Source of the DNA: Membranipora membranacea
Taxonomy: Eukaryota > Bryozoa > Gymnolaemata > Cheilostomatida > Membraniporidae
Direction: 5' to 3'
NCBI GenBank assembly: GCA_914767715.1
Contig: OU612074.1
Span: 18,090,062-18,154,061 of the forward strand
DNA length: 64,000 nucleotides
Positions within the stretch are counted from its first letter, which is position 1; each line of letters starts with the position of its first letter. The notes beneath the pieces are model-generated. The model did not search any database. It saw only the letters and a list, made by a program, of their open reading frames with translations, and was not told the origin of the DNA. The translations under genes and the position numbers were made by a program. This document shows positions 12,360 through 24,112 of this stretch, in pieces.

Positions 12360-13002
12360 TTAAAGACTTAGTTTGAGGCTGCTATTTTGTATCACATCTT
12401 ATTCTCCATATTTTATTCTATCATGTGAGCGATTTCCAGCTTTAGAATCCAAACATTGAGGAAGTTATGGCCTCTCAAACTTCCAAGTTGACTGCAGTCT
12501 ATCGGCATTAGGAATCAGCTGGCACACCGCGTGGGACGTCACAACGCGTCATACTTTTTTTGATATATTAATAGATAGGATGATGATCAAAATGTCCATA
12601 GATATATAGGGTCTCGTACCCAGGTCCAAATTGCTAAGCCGGCAACGTCGTAAGCCTGAGCTATATTGTCTACAGGCTCACAGAGCCGTGCCTAGTTGTA
12701 GAGGCGTTGCCTGCTGGTATGAAATACCCAGGTTCGAGTCCCACCTAGGTCTGAATTTTGCTCATCATCTTATCTGTGGGATTATATAGTATAATAACTC
12801 ATAATAATTGTGACGCGTTGTGACGTCCCACACGGTGTGCTCGCTGATTCCCGATGCCAATTGAAGGTGATCACCCTGGAAGTTTGAGAGGCCATAACTT
12901 CTTCAATATTCGGATTCTAAAGCGGGAAATCACTCACATTATAGAATAAAATATGGAGAATAAGATGTGATACAAAATAGCAGCTTAAAACTAAGTCTTT
13001 AA
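12360..13002. mobile_element. 643-bp foldback element with tRNA-like centre
   Basis: The left arm (about 12360-12560) and right arm (about 12803-13002) are inverted copies of each other, estimated at roughly 90% identity by eye. The outer ends are TTAAAGACTTAG and CTAAGTCTTTAA, so a TTAA target-site duplication is possible. The centre carries a tRNA-like segment: A-box-like TAGTTGTAGAGGCG and a perfect B-box GGTTCGAGTCC (12731-12741), with a decayed inverted counterpart at about 12612-12650 (GGGTCTCGTACCCAGGTCC). It therefore looks like a SINE-like unit duplicated head to head, or a foldback transposon that captured one. It has no coding sequence. Confidence 0.75.
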
Positions 13003-13765
13003 GAGTTTGGAACACAGCCACCGTTCAGTCATATAGGATGATTTGCCAACTGATGACTGCCAGCAGGCAAAAATCACAACTGCATGAAACATTCGACTCT
13101 GCACTTTCTAGGTGTAATTTGAGGGATGTAACACCATTGGATTGTGCAGTCGCAATGGTGTGTGTTTACTCATGGTTATCATTGATTTGAGAATCGCAAT
13201 AGGTTCAGCAGCTTTTCATCGAAATCTGATTGAAATCGATTTAGTTGTAAGCGTATAACCTGAACTGTGCACTGCAAATTAATGATAACTATGTTATGTG
13301 CCTCACTGAAGTCACCTATTGAGGATTATTATCGGGTGTATGGTGTAGTCACAACAGTGACAATGATCATCCTTACGTATGAAACAGATTTGTTAATCAG
13401 ACTTTTTGATAGCTCTGGAACTAGAGTACAGTGAATAAGATTTAGAATGTTAATTGAAGGTCAGTTTTATTATAAGGATGAGTACCATCACCATATAAAT
13501 TATCATAAATTAATCAACTAGGTGCTGTTACAATTCAGACATCGGTGTTCCTGTGCAGAACAACACAACGTTATACTTAGAACAGAAAATAAGATAATTG
13601 GATGATTTGGCACATATACAAAATTATTATACTATTTTATTTATATTTAAGCAAACTAAAATATGATAACATAATAGAGGTATACTAAATATTAAGGGCA
13701 CAGGAGATTGATGAGATGATTTTTGCAGAGAAGCTCATTTTAAGAGACTAGCTTGATGTCTGGTA
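13003..13765. other. Spacer with 3' end of the next gene
   Basis: AATAAA on the minus strand at 13641-13636 lies 125 nt beyond the stop codon of the gene at 13766-15884 and is its likely poly(A) signal. I see nothing else in this stretch. Confidence 0.6.
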
Positions 13766-15884
13766 TCATCGACGCCCAAATCCGAAGCCACCGAAGTTGT
13801 TTCCGAATAGACCATTTCCTCCAAAGTTGAGTCCTTGCTGCTGCTGCCCGGCTCCGAACTGTCCGAAATTAGTGAAGTCCTGAGCCTGAAGGAGGAAGTT
13901 GTTCTGTGACTGAAGTCCTTCCTGTGCGTTCAGGATGTCTTCATTCTCATTCTAAAAACATCAGAGAAGAATAATGGATTAATAACTCGATTATCAATCA
14001 TAGAGTATGAGAAGGTACCTAGCAAAGCTGAGCTGCACGAGCAGGCAACTATGTTAAAATCGGTAAACCACCAAATTATCCCCTTGCTCTTAGGGTTGTG
14101 TATTGGTCACAAAACTAAAAGGCAGTAACTGTGTGTTAGTCACTGTTACTAATAATATCATCCGATCATTTTGCAGGTCCTTGATCGAAACTAATGGTCA
14201 AATTGATATTATTGGCAATGTGTGATTGATTTTGTGTGAGGCGCATTGAAATGCTAACCATGGTTTTATCATCTTTACTTATCAATTGCATCATAAGCGG
14301 TTGTGAATTTGATGAGATTTAGAAACTGTATATTCTGATCTTTAAATTCCAAACTATAATACATTTGGTGGTGAAATTTGATGCTGCTAGCTAATATTAT
14401 GTCACCTAAGGAATAGCTAAATTAAACCCTTGCTAAAAATTAATTCTGTCCTCTAGGGTAAGCATGCTAAAACAACTTACAGCAGCAGAAAGAGCATCCT
14501 CACTGATGGTCTCAGCTTGATCGATGGCCTCCTCGTCATGATAGTCGGCAGCATTCAGATTGTTAGCGGCAGCGATTTTAGATCCAGTATTAAACTTAGA
14601 TCCGCTAGATTTACTGAGACGGGCTGACTCGTCATGGGCATTCTCTGATACAATCTGTAGACCTGTACAACAACCGAGAAATAATCAGAAATAAGAACAG
14701 AGATATGACTCTGAATGGACATGGAAAAAAATTTTCAGTTAGGATCAGTGTTGAGATCGCCCCTTAAACAAGTTTGCTACAATTTTGTGTAGTTGGAAGT
14801 ATGATGACAAACAACCTCCTCCATATTTATAAATTTGTTCATAAAGTTTCATAGTTTCATATAGTTTGTAGTATTACTGTTGAACAAAACCTGATAGAGG
14901 AGAAACGGGAGAATTAACTGGAAAGTAGAGTTGTCTTTCCTTTAGTCAGAGAGCAACAACTCCTAATAGTCTCTATGTAGACCCAAAGTTTCATACAATT
15001 GATACATAGTTTATATATAGTATATGATATGATATACTGTTGAACAAAACCTGGTAGATGAGGGGAGGGAAGAAGAGTTGTATTTCCTAACATCAGAGTG
15101 CAACAACTCCTAATAATCGGCTAGTATCACTATTCTCCTCGACTTACCAAACCTATTAGCCTTGCTGATATCAGCTGCAGCGTCGACCTCGTTGTACTCA
15201 GCAGCGTTGTTAAACTCAGCAGCCTCCAGCTGTTGGGAATGTTGAAGTGCTGTTTTCTTCTTCAGTGCTTGTCTCTGATTCTTACGAGCTTGTCTAGCTG
15301 TTTTAGCTTCGAGTCTCTGAAATGATCAAGAACACATAATATGAAACATGTCATATAAAGTGCATTGTGATAATTGTATATGTATTACATATGTGTTGTA
15401 TGCATATTTTAGTTGCATTGTAAATTTATATTTTGTAGCTTGCAGATAGATCGGATATGATTTCTCTAAGTGTTGTGAACGTATAATGATAAACGAGTCA
15501 GAAATATAGGCAAATTGAGCTGTTAGAGCATAGATATATATTATTATGACAATAGCTTAGTCACAATACTTCAAAACTGTGGCTTTTCTCAAGATTTTGT
15601 CAAAAATCCTATCAGCATGATGAGAGTGATTTAATTCTAGTGCCCTTAGCGTTTCACACATGTGATAACATATCATGATGAGCAGATAGATATGCACTTA
15701 CCGCAGCTTGTCTAGCCTCCTTGTTGAGCGCGGCTTGTTGCTCTAGCGCGTCGTTTTCAGCCACATTCAGAGCAGTACCTGCGGACGCCTGCACCTGCTG
15801 CTGCCCTACTGCTGCTCCTAGCAGCTGACCTGATACTGTAACCGTGGCAACCACCACAAACAAAGCTAGTACCTGTGCATTCAT
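13766..15884 (-). CDS. Cysteine-free secreted A/Q/N/E-rich protein, family member A
   Basis: Four exons on the minus strand: 15884-15702, 15316-15148, 14662-14481, 13951-13766 (720 nt, 239 aa). I do not recognise the family. Residues 1-19 are a signal peptide, and the mature protein starts at or near QLLGAAVGQQQ. Residues about 35-120 are highly charged and Ala/Gln-rich, with a Lys/Arg/Gln patch (ARQARKNQRQALKKK), probably helical or coiled-coil. Residues about 120-180 are acidic with many Asn/Ala/Asp/Glu. The C-terminus is Gly/Phe/Asn/Gln-rich (FGQFGAGQQQQGLNFGG ... GFGRR, stop). No cysteines occur anywhere. The composition suggests an extracellular structural, mucus, egg-coat or silk-like protein; this is inference. 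Exons 2 and 3 (169 and 182 nt) have the same lengths and phases as in the gene at 25668-28453. A 5' UTR acceptor (CCGTTTTAG) lies just upstream of the ATG. Confidence 0.85.
14850..15118. repeat. Local tandem duplication in intron 2 of member A
   Basis: About 14850-14971 is repeated, diverged, at about 15005-15118. Shared landmarks are CTGTTGAACAAAACCTG, AGAGTTGT...TTTCCT and GCAACAACTCCTAATA. The unit is roughly 150 bp. It affects only intron sequence. Confidence 0.65.
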
Positions 15885-17263
15885 ATTGGGTTTTTTTACT
15901 GGTTTTCTCTAAAGTTTTCCTAAAACGGAAATTAAAGAAACATTAGTTGGTATCATAGCTGAATCACTATTTTTTCCGAGGAAATATTGTTCGAAGTTTT
16001 TAAGCTTTTTGATTGCCATTTCTTGATGATCCATTCTACTTACTAGGTTACTTGCATTGGAATGAAGGCAAAAAAACTAAAAACATGGTTAAAAAATCTC
16101 ACATAATATTTTTAAAAAGTATTCTTTCTCTTTGTTGGTTGAGCTATTGCATTTTTTGCCATGGGTTCATTCAGAGTGTAACTTGGCTCTCAGTATATTA
16201 TATCTTAGACTATTTTAGTACTCGTCTGACACACATATTAATTGTTTTCTTAAAAAGGAGTTGCCTCGCCGCATATAATTTACCTCCCAGTGTTAGCATC
16301 AGGCAGCCCAATTGATAATTGAAAGAAAATAATCACTTTAGGCTAGTTACCTTTTTTTTCTCCTGTAGTTTTACTTAAGACAGTACGTTGTCGATAAAAC
16401 TTCCTCTGATCAAAAGAGACCTGCTCTTAAATCGTCACACAAAGATGAATCAGATTCCTGAAGTATTTTTCTGAGACCAGCTCAAATTTTGGATAAACAC
16501 TCAGGCTCTGAAACAACTTCTAGTGTTCTTCTGTCTATGACCTGTTGGTTGACTGTGATCTTCTCTCCCCAAGCTCACCTATTTTATACATTGCTTTAGA
16601 CACGGGGATTGTAAGCATGTATTATGCATTTCCAGGGCTTTGTAGAGGGAATTGACCGTTGATCCTAAGAAGGACAACCTCAGGTGACCAGATGTTGAAT
16701 CACACTCCACCGGATTTGTCTTAAAATAGTTACGCCATCTCATAAACAACCAGTGCTGACATCAATTACACGACGCGTAAATCACTCCTAAAAATGACAC
16801 CACCAAAAAAACAACTCGGTACTACAAACGGGATAGGGGATAATCTTAATGCTGAAGTCTATCCTGGTCTAAGTGACCGGGCACACTACAGGATGCTAAT
16901 TATGGCTGCTCTTAGGTATGTCAGGATGTTGTTTGGGGATTATCTCTTGGTTGAGTAGACTTATTGGCTAGCATTCTGAGACTACACAAGTATACTGTGT
17001 TAAAACAGAGCAGCTTGGACTACGTGGTCACCTACTTGACAATCAATTGATGTCAACAAATTCCAAATTCCTTGTTGATATTAGTCCCAAAAATACCCCC
17101 AAATTTTCTGTGGACATTTTGTCCCAAACTTCCTGACAAGGATTCATTGATTATAACCTGGTAAGGGAGTAATCAACACAACGCAAAATTTATCTGGTCC
17201 ATCAAGTGGAGTCGAAATAACATCAGGACGATGCTCAAATAACTCCCTCCTAGATCATCACAA
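15885..17263. other. Intergenic DNA, no gene seen
   Basis: This probably includes the promoter and a non-coding first exon of member A (minus strand). ORFs here are short, AT-driven and lack splice logic or similarity I can name. Confidence 0.5.
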
Positions 17264-17282
17264 AGAACTGACACAGGATGAC

Positions 17283-17517
17283 CTGTTTATGACAAAACAG
17301 AGGGTGGGCTGCCCCTAAGAGGGACGCAAGTTGCCCGGAGTCCTCTTACTGAGAGTGTGATACATCCTAGTAAACTAGAATGCATCCTAGAGGTGAGGCC
17401 ATGGTGGACCTCCTAATCGTAAGTGTGCAGCAAGCTGCCAGAAACTGAAACAGGCACTAATCAGCCATTGGCCATCACACTTTGATCTTAGCCAATAGGC
17501 CGAGAAGCGATCTGTAG
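17283..17517 (-). mobile_element. Retroposed RNA with U2 snRNA-like 5' end (SINEU-like), copy 1
   Basis: Read on the minus strand, the element begins (after CTACAG) with ATCGCTTCTCGGCC and ...TTGGCTAAGATCAAAG, the 5' stem-loop I region of U2 snRNA. After about 35 nt it departs from U2: the branch-point recognition GTAGTA is absent, and a different, hairpin-rich body runs to ...GTCATAAACAG. The element is flanked by a perfect 19-bp direct repeat, AGAACTGACACAGGATGAC, at 17264-17282 and 17518-17536. This is the signature of LINE-type retrotransposition of an RNA. A second copy with the same 3' end lies at 44436-44680. It is best read as a SINE with an snRNA-derived head, a known but rare SINE class; a functional divergent U2 is less likely. 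Confidence 0.8.
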
Positions 17518-17536
17518 AGAACTGACACAGGATGAC

Positions 17537-18990
17537 AAGCCTTAACAGTAATGAATAGTAAGAGTATTCTCATGAACTGGGATTCTAAGACTTTTTGGAG
17601 GTATATGACCTCAATGTGTTTTCACATTGCTTTCTAAGTCTGAAGACTTCAAATGCTTAGAAACCATTTTTAGACAAATTAAATATCCACAGACTCAAAA
17701 TGAGGCCCTCATCCCCACAATCACCTGGTGAAATCCAATTGACGTTTATGCTCTCGATTTCTGACAACAAGTAAAAGGGATATAACTCCTGTAAATATAG
17801 CTATGGTTGTGTGGGCTCATTCCTTTTGCGTAGCTGTTTCAACAGGACTATCAGTGGACTCGATACAGCTATCGGATCTTGTAAGAATTTTGTCGATTTT
17901 GAGTTGACTACAATAGGCCATTCTCTTTGTATCCCACAATGCCCTTGCTCAGGAATTACTGGTGTGAATAGGTCGATGGTTAAATTAATATGAGAATTCC
18001 AGGTTAAATTTACGTTTTGGGAACTGAAGCTGTGAAAAAAACAGTGAAATACCAACTTTTTCATACTGTTATGTTATTTTTAATGACACATTATTGCTAA
18101 GTTCTCCAGTTAAGTTTAAATTATTTTAGTAGATTTTTTTTCTATATATCATCCGGAAGTTCTGCATTGCTCCTATGAAATACATAAAAGCAGATACAGT
18201 TTTTCTTCATACTTCAAATAACTTTTCCTACATAAATAAATCCAGCAGAGTTTAGCTCGTGACAATTTATGAAAGCCAGTAATTCCTTGAATTTTTTTAA
18301 TATTATTTGTGCAAGAGATCGGATTATGATTCCATGCATCTACCAATGAATCAGCATATCCATCACCATGTGTGTGATGAGATGCGCTCAACAGCTTTGT
18401 AATATGATAATAATGGATGAGTTGTATTAAAAAAGAATGCTAACATGACAAGGATAATTAGGATTTAAAGAAGATTATTTCAACAATAAACCGTGTCATG
18501 ATTGTATTAACGTTGGAACACCTGACTTTTTTTGAGATGGGTGTCCTGACGTCGTCTTAGGGAACTATCCGCTCACACAATTACATACCCCCTTTTTACA
18601 AGCCGAAGAAAGTATTGGCTTTGATCAAACAATCAGAACCAAATTTAGGTTGTGTTTCCATTTATAGAACCCCCATGTATATTGCAAAGGTTAAGGAATA
18701 TGATGATCATGCAGGTAAGAAATTTGTGGAAGCCAGAGATCACCATTCCATAAATAGAACATCATTTATAGACAACAATATTTTCCATAAATACACCTGA
18801 CTGCTTTGTTTTTATTTATTAATTATGCATGGTCTTATTTGTCATTGACATTGATCTGGCAATAATAAAGCATATATATATATATATGTCACATTGACAT
18901 TGTGCCCAATACATTACATTTACAATTACATTACTGTTTTGTCTCGTTCGGGTCAAAGAGACTATTTTTTCTAGTCAGATCTATCTGTAC
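17537..18990. other. Intergenic DNA with degraded repeat, no gene seen
   Basis: About 17690-17770 resembles part of the tRNA-derived SINE (ATCACCTGGT... and GTTTATGC) found better preserved at 36815-37180. ORFs of 60-87 codons occur on both strands around 17801-18391, but they overlap each other and carry no recognisable domain. A (TA)n tract lies near 18870-18890. Confidence 0.4.
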
Positions 18991-19141
18991 TAGTTTAAGC
19001 ACTCAAACTGTGTCTGGACAGCTGGTAGAAGCATTTCATTATCAACCACTTTTCCAATCCACAGTGAGGGGGTGAGGAAAGTGGTTGGTAATGAAATGCT
19101 ACTACCAGCTATCCCGGCACAGTTTGAGTGCTTTAACTTAA
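18991..19141. mobile_element. Hairpin MITE family 3, copy 1
   Basis: The left arm TAGTTTAAGCACTCAAAC... (from 18991) continues through CTGGTAGAAGCATTTCATTA and pairs with the right arm TAATGAAATGCTACTACCAG...GTTTGAGTGCTTTAAC (to about 19140). The whole 150 bp folds into one hairpin. The same family is at 21323-21449 and 51945-52038. Confidence 0.75.
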
Positions 19142-21313
19142 CCTATACCGAAATTATCACATGCTAAACCAGGCTCTGACCTTCATTCATTGATGTAACC
19201 ATTCCTATTGTGACATAGTGCCCATTTTGCCAACATGATTAATTAAACAATGAAAGATAGGAACTTTCATAAGCTGATTAGCATAATCTCTATAGATGAC
19301 ACCAGATCAACCCACCTCACGATGACAAAACACAATGACACAACCCGGGTGTCCGCGGATCGGAAGTGTATGGACTGGATTGAGTCCCTCTGTTACTCAT
19401 CAGAAACAGCACAAAAAGATTTGGTGCAAAAAATCTCACATTCTAGTATATGAGGAAAAAAGCCAGATTATGAAGAGGTTATTGTCTTTTTGCTGAGTTG
19501 TACTGATACTGAGCTTGCAAAAAAGTTGTGTGGCGGAAATAATTTATTAATTAATTATTTGATCGGTAGGTTTCCATCGATTGCGGTAAAATATGGAATG
19601 GCATGCCAAGTGATAATGATTGATAGATTTCTCATTTATTTTTCTTTACTGGGAAAGTTTGTTTGATTTCAGATAATCCATAGTAGATTATAACTCAATA
19701 AAAAATATAAAAGATTTATAATCCAAATCAAACGTCACGACACACCCATTTGATTCATCAATTATCAATAAATCAAAAAAGTAATCCATTGCCTAACGAG
19801 AATGAAGACTGAGCTATGCATTCTAATAAACAAAGCCACTTCCAGACAAATGATATCATGATATTACTGAGGAACAAAACATCACCACGTTGGCCATTTT
19901 TTTCTTTCATCATAACGCCAATTAACCATCAGCAGGTATTTTGTTGGCCCAGTTGGTGATAGGCTGAGGTAGGCTGTTGTTCTGTGTTATCTACTAGTTA
20001 AGGTCTGCGATGTGATCCAATGTCGCAACTCTCTAGTTAATCCTCAGGAATTCAAATAAGATTATCCAAGATTAGCCGGGCTGGAGGAGATTAACAATCT
20101 TGATATTTTGTCTTCTGTCCCTGATTGACAGCCATTTGTTAAAACCTTACCTTACCTTTGAACAACAGTCCTCTCGCAGTGAAGGCATTTACTACAGAGC
20201 TTGCGATGGGATATACCATATTGGTCTTGTAGGGCCAGTATTGTTTTATTTACTCTGTTCATGTGAAGAATACTAGTAAAAAAAAGTTGCTTTACCAGCA
20301 TTTCCATGCGTCACAACCTATCTTGTCTACAGTCTCTTTTAGGGGGTAGTTTAAGGGTCTAGATGGACATGTCTGCGTTTTAATATTATGAACATCATCA
20401 ACTAACAGCTGCCAGGGAACAGGATATTTAAAATTGCACTCGATGGAACTTCCATTTCACAGCAATACCTACTTCTCCTACCCCCAACAACCGCCCCCCC
20501 CCCCCCGCTCACCATTACAAAATAGCAACAAAATATTATATCCAATTAATTGGCAGGCAGAAATCAGCCGATACTGTATAACAAATCTAGATGTAGCAAT
20601 AGCCATGGGAAATAAATCAAGCAAAGTCACAAATTATAAAGATAATGTCATTGAAAATAAATATCATCAAGTAAGCTGGTAATAGACAAGTTATAACTAT
20701 TGTCTTGCAAACCAAAAACAGATGCCATTCTCATTTAAGGGAGATCTTTCTTCAACTCTTAAGGAAAAATCAAAATCCATTAGACTTGACACTGCGCATC
20801 ACACAGTTCGCTGGTTGGTGAACAGCTCTCACAGCGAATTGCGCCCTACTTTTCTTTTTTCTAATTTGCATCAAATACCCGATGAATCATTACCTTTCTC
20901 ACCCGGGCTGGGCATAAAATCCTGTTGTAGGTCTAGTCTGAGTGTTTTATATGTCTATGTACTATAAAACACTATGGTAAGTGACTTTTTGTAGAAGACC
21001 ACTTCTTTGAGCTCATAAAAAAGTCATATCTCAAACTGTTGCGTCACAGCTTTTAGAATTACGTTTAGTGTACAGTCTAGAGTCTAGACTATGTACCACT
21101 CAGCGATAAGTTTTAATGAAAAAAACTGGTCCAGCTAAGGCTTGCTAAAAACTAAAACGGCCAAGCATCACAATATAGAAGAAAAAAAAGGATCAAAGCC
21201 AAACGTGATTAATTTGAAAAAGTTAGTGAAAAATAATGTGAGATCTCAGATGTCATCTCTCCTCATTTGATTGATTGTATTCATTTTATGGTGTTATATG
21301 ATCAGGACATACT
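19142..21313. other. Intergenic DNA, no supported gene
   Basis: It contains ORFs of up to 82 codons (for example 19250-19453 and 20434-20682) without introns, start context or domains that I recognise. A poly(C) run lies at about 20494-20507. I do not call genes here. Confidence 0.45.
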
Positions 21314-21322
21314 ATGTTAACT

Positions 21323-21449
21323 TAGTTTAAGTGCTCAAACGGTGGCGGGATGCTGGTAGAGGCATTTCATTATCAACCACTTTCCCAAACGTGTTTGGTG
21401 ATGAAATGCCACTACCAGCTATCCCGACACCGTTTATGCGCTTCACCTA
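21323..21449. mobile_element. Hairpin MITE family 3, copy 2, with 9-bp target-site duplication
   Basis: Arms TAGTTTAAGTGCTCAAAC... and ...GCGCTTCACCTA fold back through the conserved TTTCATTA/TAATGAAA stem. ATGTTAACT flanks both sides (21314-21322 and 21450-21458). A 9-bp duplication fits Mutator-type insertion better than hAT (8 bp). Confidence 0.75.
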
Positions 21450-21458
21450 ATGTTAACT

Positions 21459-23156
21459 ATAAAATAATGCACTCACCTTAATGGGCCATTGCCACAGGTT
21501 TAATCGTTAACCACAACCTTATGTTTACCTTTTGTAATGATATCTGATATTTAAATGTGATTTATATTAAATAAAGTTGCCTGAGAATTAAGCTAGATAC
21601 TAGAGCAGTACTTTTGCAGTAAGTACACGAAGCCATTTTCTTAATACGATGATGCAGAGGAGAGTTATAACATACATATGGTATAAAATTATTCAACTTA
21701 CAATGAATTGAATTATTTGTACCATCGGCTGGTTCCTGTATCCCGATATGATAGAAAAAATTTAAAGCTTACTTTTTTGTGTGAAGTTGTGCTCTTGTTT
21801 AACATGGGGATACAACTCATAATAGAATTCATGGAAAGAAGCTTGTTTTAAAGTTGACCTTACCCGCTTACTGACAGGCTTTGCCAATCACCTCGTTATT
21901 TTGTCAGCCATCTTTTAAAAGGTATCAGGGAGTGCCTAATTCCAAGAACAACAACGATAACCCAAAACCATATATTTTATTCATTTACAGAGGTCGGCTT
22001 GAAAGTATACAGATAATAAATAGTTAAAGGCAACTTGTTGACCTCTGAGAAAGAGAAAAAAAAACAATCAAGACTGATTAGCCTACATGTGGTAAAAGTA
22101 TGTGAGAGTAATTTGACATGATGGTTCAAAAGTTGTTATGTCATGCAGAGCAAAACTAAAATACAGTGGTTTTTTAAAATGACTGTATCTACAATATTTT
22201 CAGCTGTCACAATGTCACATTGAACCAAGGTTACATGAAGTCAATCTTGTATGGCCTTGATATACTGCAGGTGTTAATTATATAATGAGTCACACGGGAG
22301 TGCAGATCATGTGATAACACCCCAGAAAAGGGTGTCACAGGGACGAACCACATCTAGGGTGTGGCCAAGATTATCACAACATTGTCTAACTGTTAATACA
22401 GTGTAACCCATTAATTAAAGCTTTATCAGTTACCTTAATACCAGAGCATGAGATTATAAATCACTGTGGTCTCCTTTTATATGTGAGATTATTACTTGCT
22501 ATGAAGGGTTTATGAAGGTGACCAGAATTCGCCCTCCCTATATGAACCTAGACCAAGTTTGATTCAAAGTTCCGGCTGTCCGCTGATTCAGATTCCACTG
22601 GTAAGCCGGCGGCGGCTCAAACCTTATATGCAGGTAAACTGGACCATGCTTGATCTAGTATGAACCTTCCTTTTAAACAAATAATTTGTCGGCACAATTA
22701 TTATCCAGTGGAGCACTGATGCACTGTTAACCCAATAGGGTCACTTTTGTAGATGCCTGTCTCCGACAGCTACCCCTCCCCCTCCCCCTCCCCCTCCCCC
22801 TCCCCCTCCCACACTTAGGACAAGACAAGTATATACTAGAAGTGCATGTGAACCTTATTTATAATCACATTTGGCGTGTCGAGTTTATTCTGAGAGAATT
22901 TCGCATCTGGAAAGTCATAACTTTAGCTGCTCCCTCTAAATGTAGCGAGCACTGAAGTACAGGAAGACATCTGCCTGCTCTCCATTGTCAGTCAGATATT
23001 GAACTTGCTTCGAAATTGAGTCATCAGATGTTTTTTATGGAGAGGTATACATCTGAGGGTGCTGGGTGCCGGAACTGAATCTTTTTTTCTTTCCACTTTG
23101 CTTTTTTCTTATGATTATGATGCCGATAAAAGTATTATATGTGTTGGCTGGGTGAA
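21459..23156. other. Intergenic DNA with microsatellite and SINE fragment
   Basis: A (CCCCCT)n microsatellite lies at about 22772-22809. A truncated 5' piece of the tRNA-derived SINE lies at about 23040-23082 (GAGGGTGCTGGGTGCCGG). I see no gene. Confidence 0.55.
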
Positions 23157-23319
23157 AGTACCTTTGACCTCGGCATTACCTAACTTATGGTAGTTCTGGG
23201 ATATTGCATAAGATGAAAATTTGACAACCAGATCAGGTTTCGAACCCACAAGATGGAAGCCAGTCCAAAAAGGTACTACGATTTATCAAAAGTTAGGTGA
23301 TGCCAAGGCCAAAGGTACC
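23157..23319. mobile_element. Short foldback element
   Basis: Thirty-base arms at 23157-23186 (AGTACCTTTGACCTCGGC...) and 23290-23319 (...GCCAAGGCCAAAGGTACC) are imperfect inverted repeats. The interior includes a B-box-like stretch on the minus strand (complement of GGTTTCGAACCC). No target-site duplication was identified. Confidence 0.5.
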
Positions 23320-23975
23320 GTATGACCTGGCATTGGCTCTTTCACTCTCCCCAATCAATCAGAACCAACACATTGGCTAGGTAAAGTCTCTGTGTGTCAG
23401 GTGAAGTGACTGTATGTTCAATTCAACTCGTGATAGGACAATTTTCCAAAACAGCACTTAAATTAATAGCTAGAGTTAGACTATATGAGCTCTAGCCTAA
23501 TAAGCGCTAGATTAATTGACTTCATTTACATGTAAGGCTCGGGTGTAAAATGAGGCATGGCCTGCAGTTAATAAAACTAAGTATAAGTATAATGTCATGT
23601 AGTTTGAGATCTTAAATATCTGAGCCATAAAACAAGTATCAATGACAGCACTTCCGTTTCAATTTTCTTTTTCCGATCGACCTCTCTCTTCTTTCTCTCC
23701 CTACTCTCTTAGGACTGAGGAGAATCGTCCCGCTTTCTTTTGAAGGTTCTTTGAATTCCTTCATTTTTATAAAATGCGCCAACAACTGATTTGGAGTTTT
23801 GTTATACATTTCTACATGTTTCTATGCATATACTACGGAGTATATTCGGCATGGGCAGGCTTGCAAAAAGAAATTCACGATTTCTGCAAATGATTAATTA
23901 CTTTTGTTTTGTTTGACCTTGTTTTTATATCCATTCAGAACTAGATGAACAAAGAAAGGCTTGTAACACCTAGAA

Positions 23976-24112
23976 GAGAGAAATACACCCAAGGGGGCTG
24001 GGGACAGGAACAATCGACCCTGAAAACTGCCCAACTGGGACTTGAACCAACGACTCCTTCGGCACCAAGCGCCCTAACCACTTGTGCGATTGCGTCATCT
24101 CGCTATCCTTAG
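23976..24112 (-). mobile_element. tRNA-derived SINE family 1, short copy
   Basis: On the minus strand it reads GATGACGCAATCGCACAAG (A-box region) ... GGTTCAAGTCC (B-box) ... followed by the family-specific GTCCCCAGCCCCCTTGGGTG. It matches the head of the unit repeated in tandem at 62209-64000 but lacks the longer body. Confidence 0.7.

Noticed and set aside
19250-19453. Possible small gene (67 codons)
   Set aside because: It has no recognisable domain, no partner exon and no signal peptide, and it lies among MITEs.
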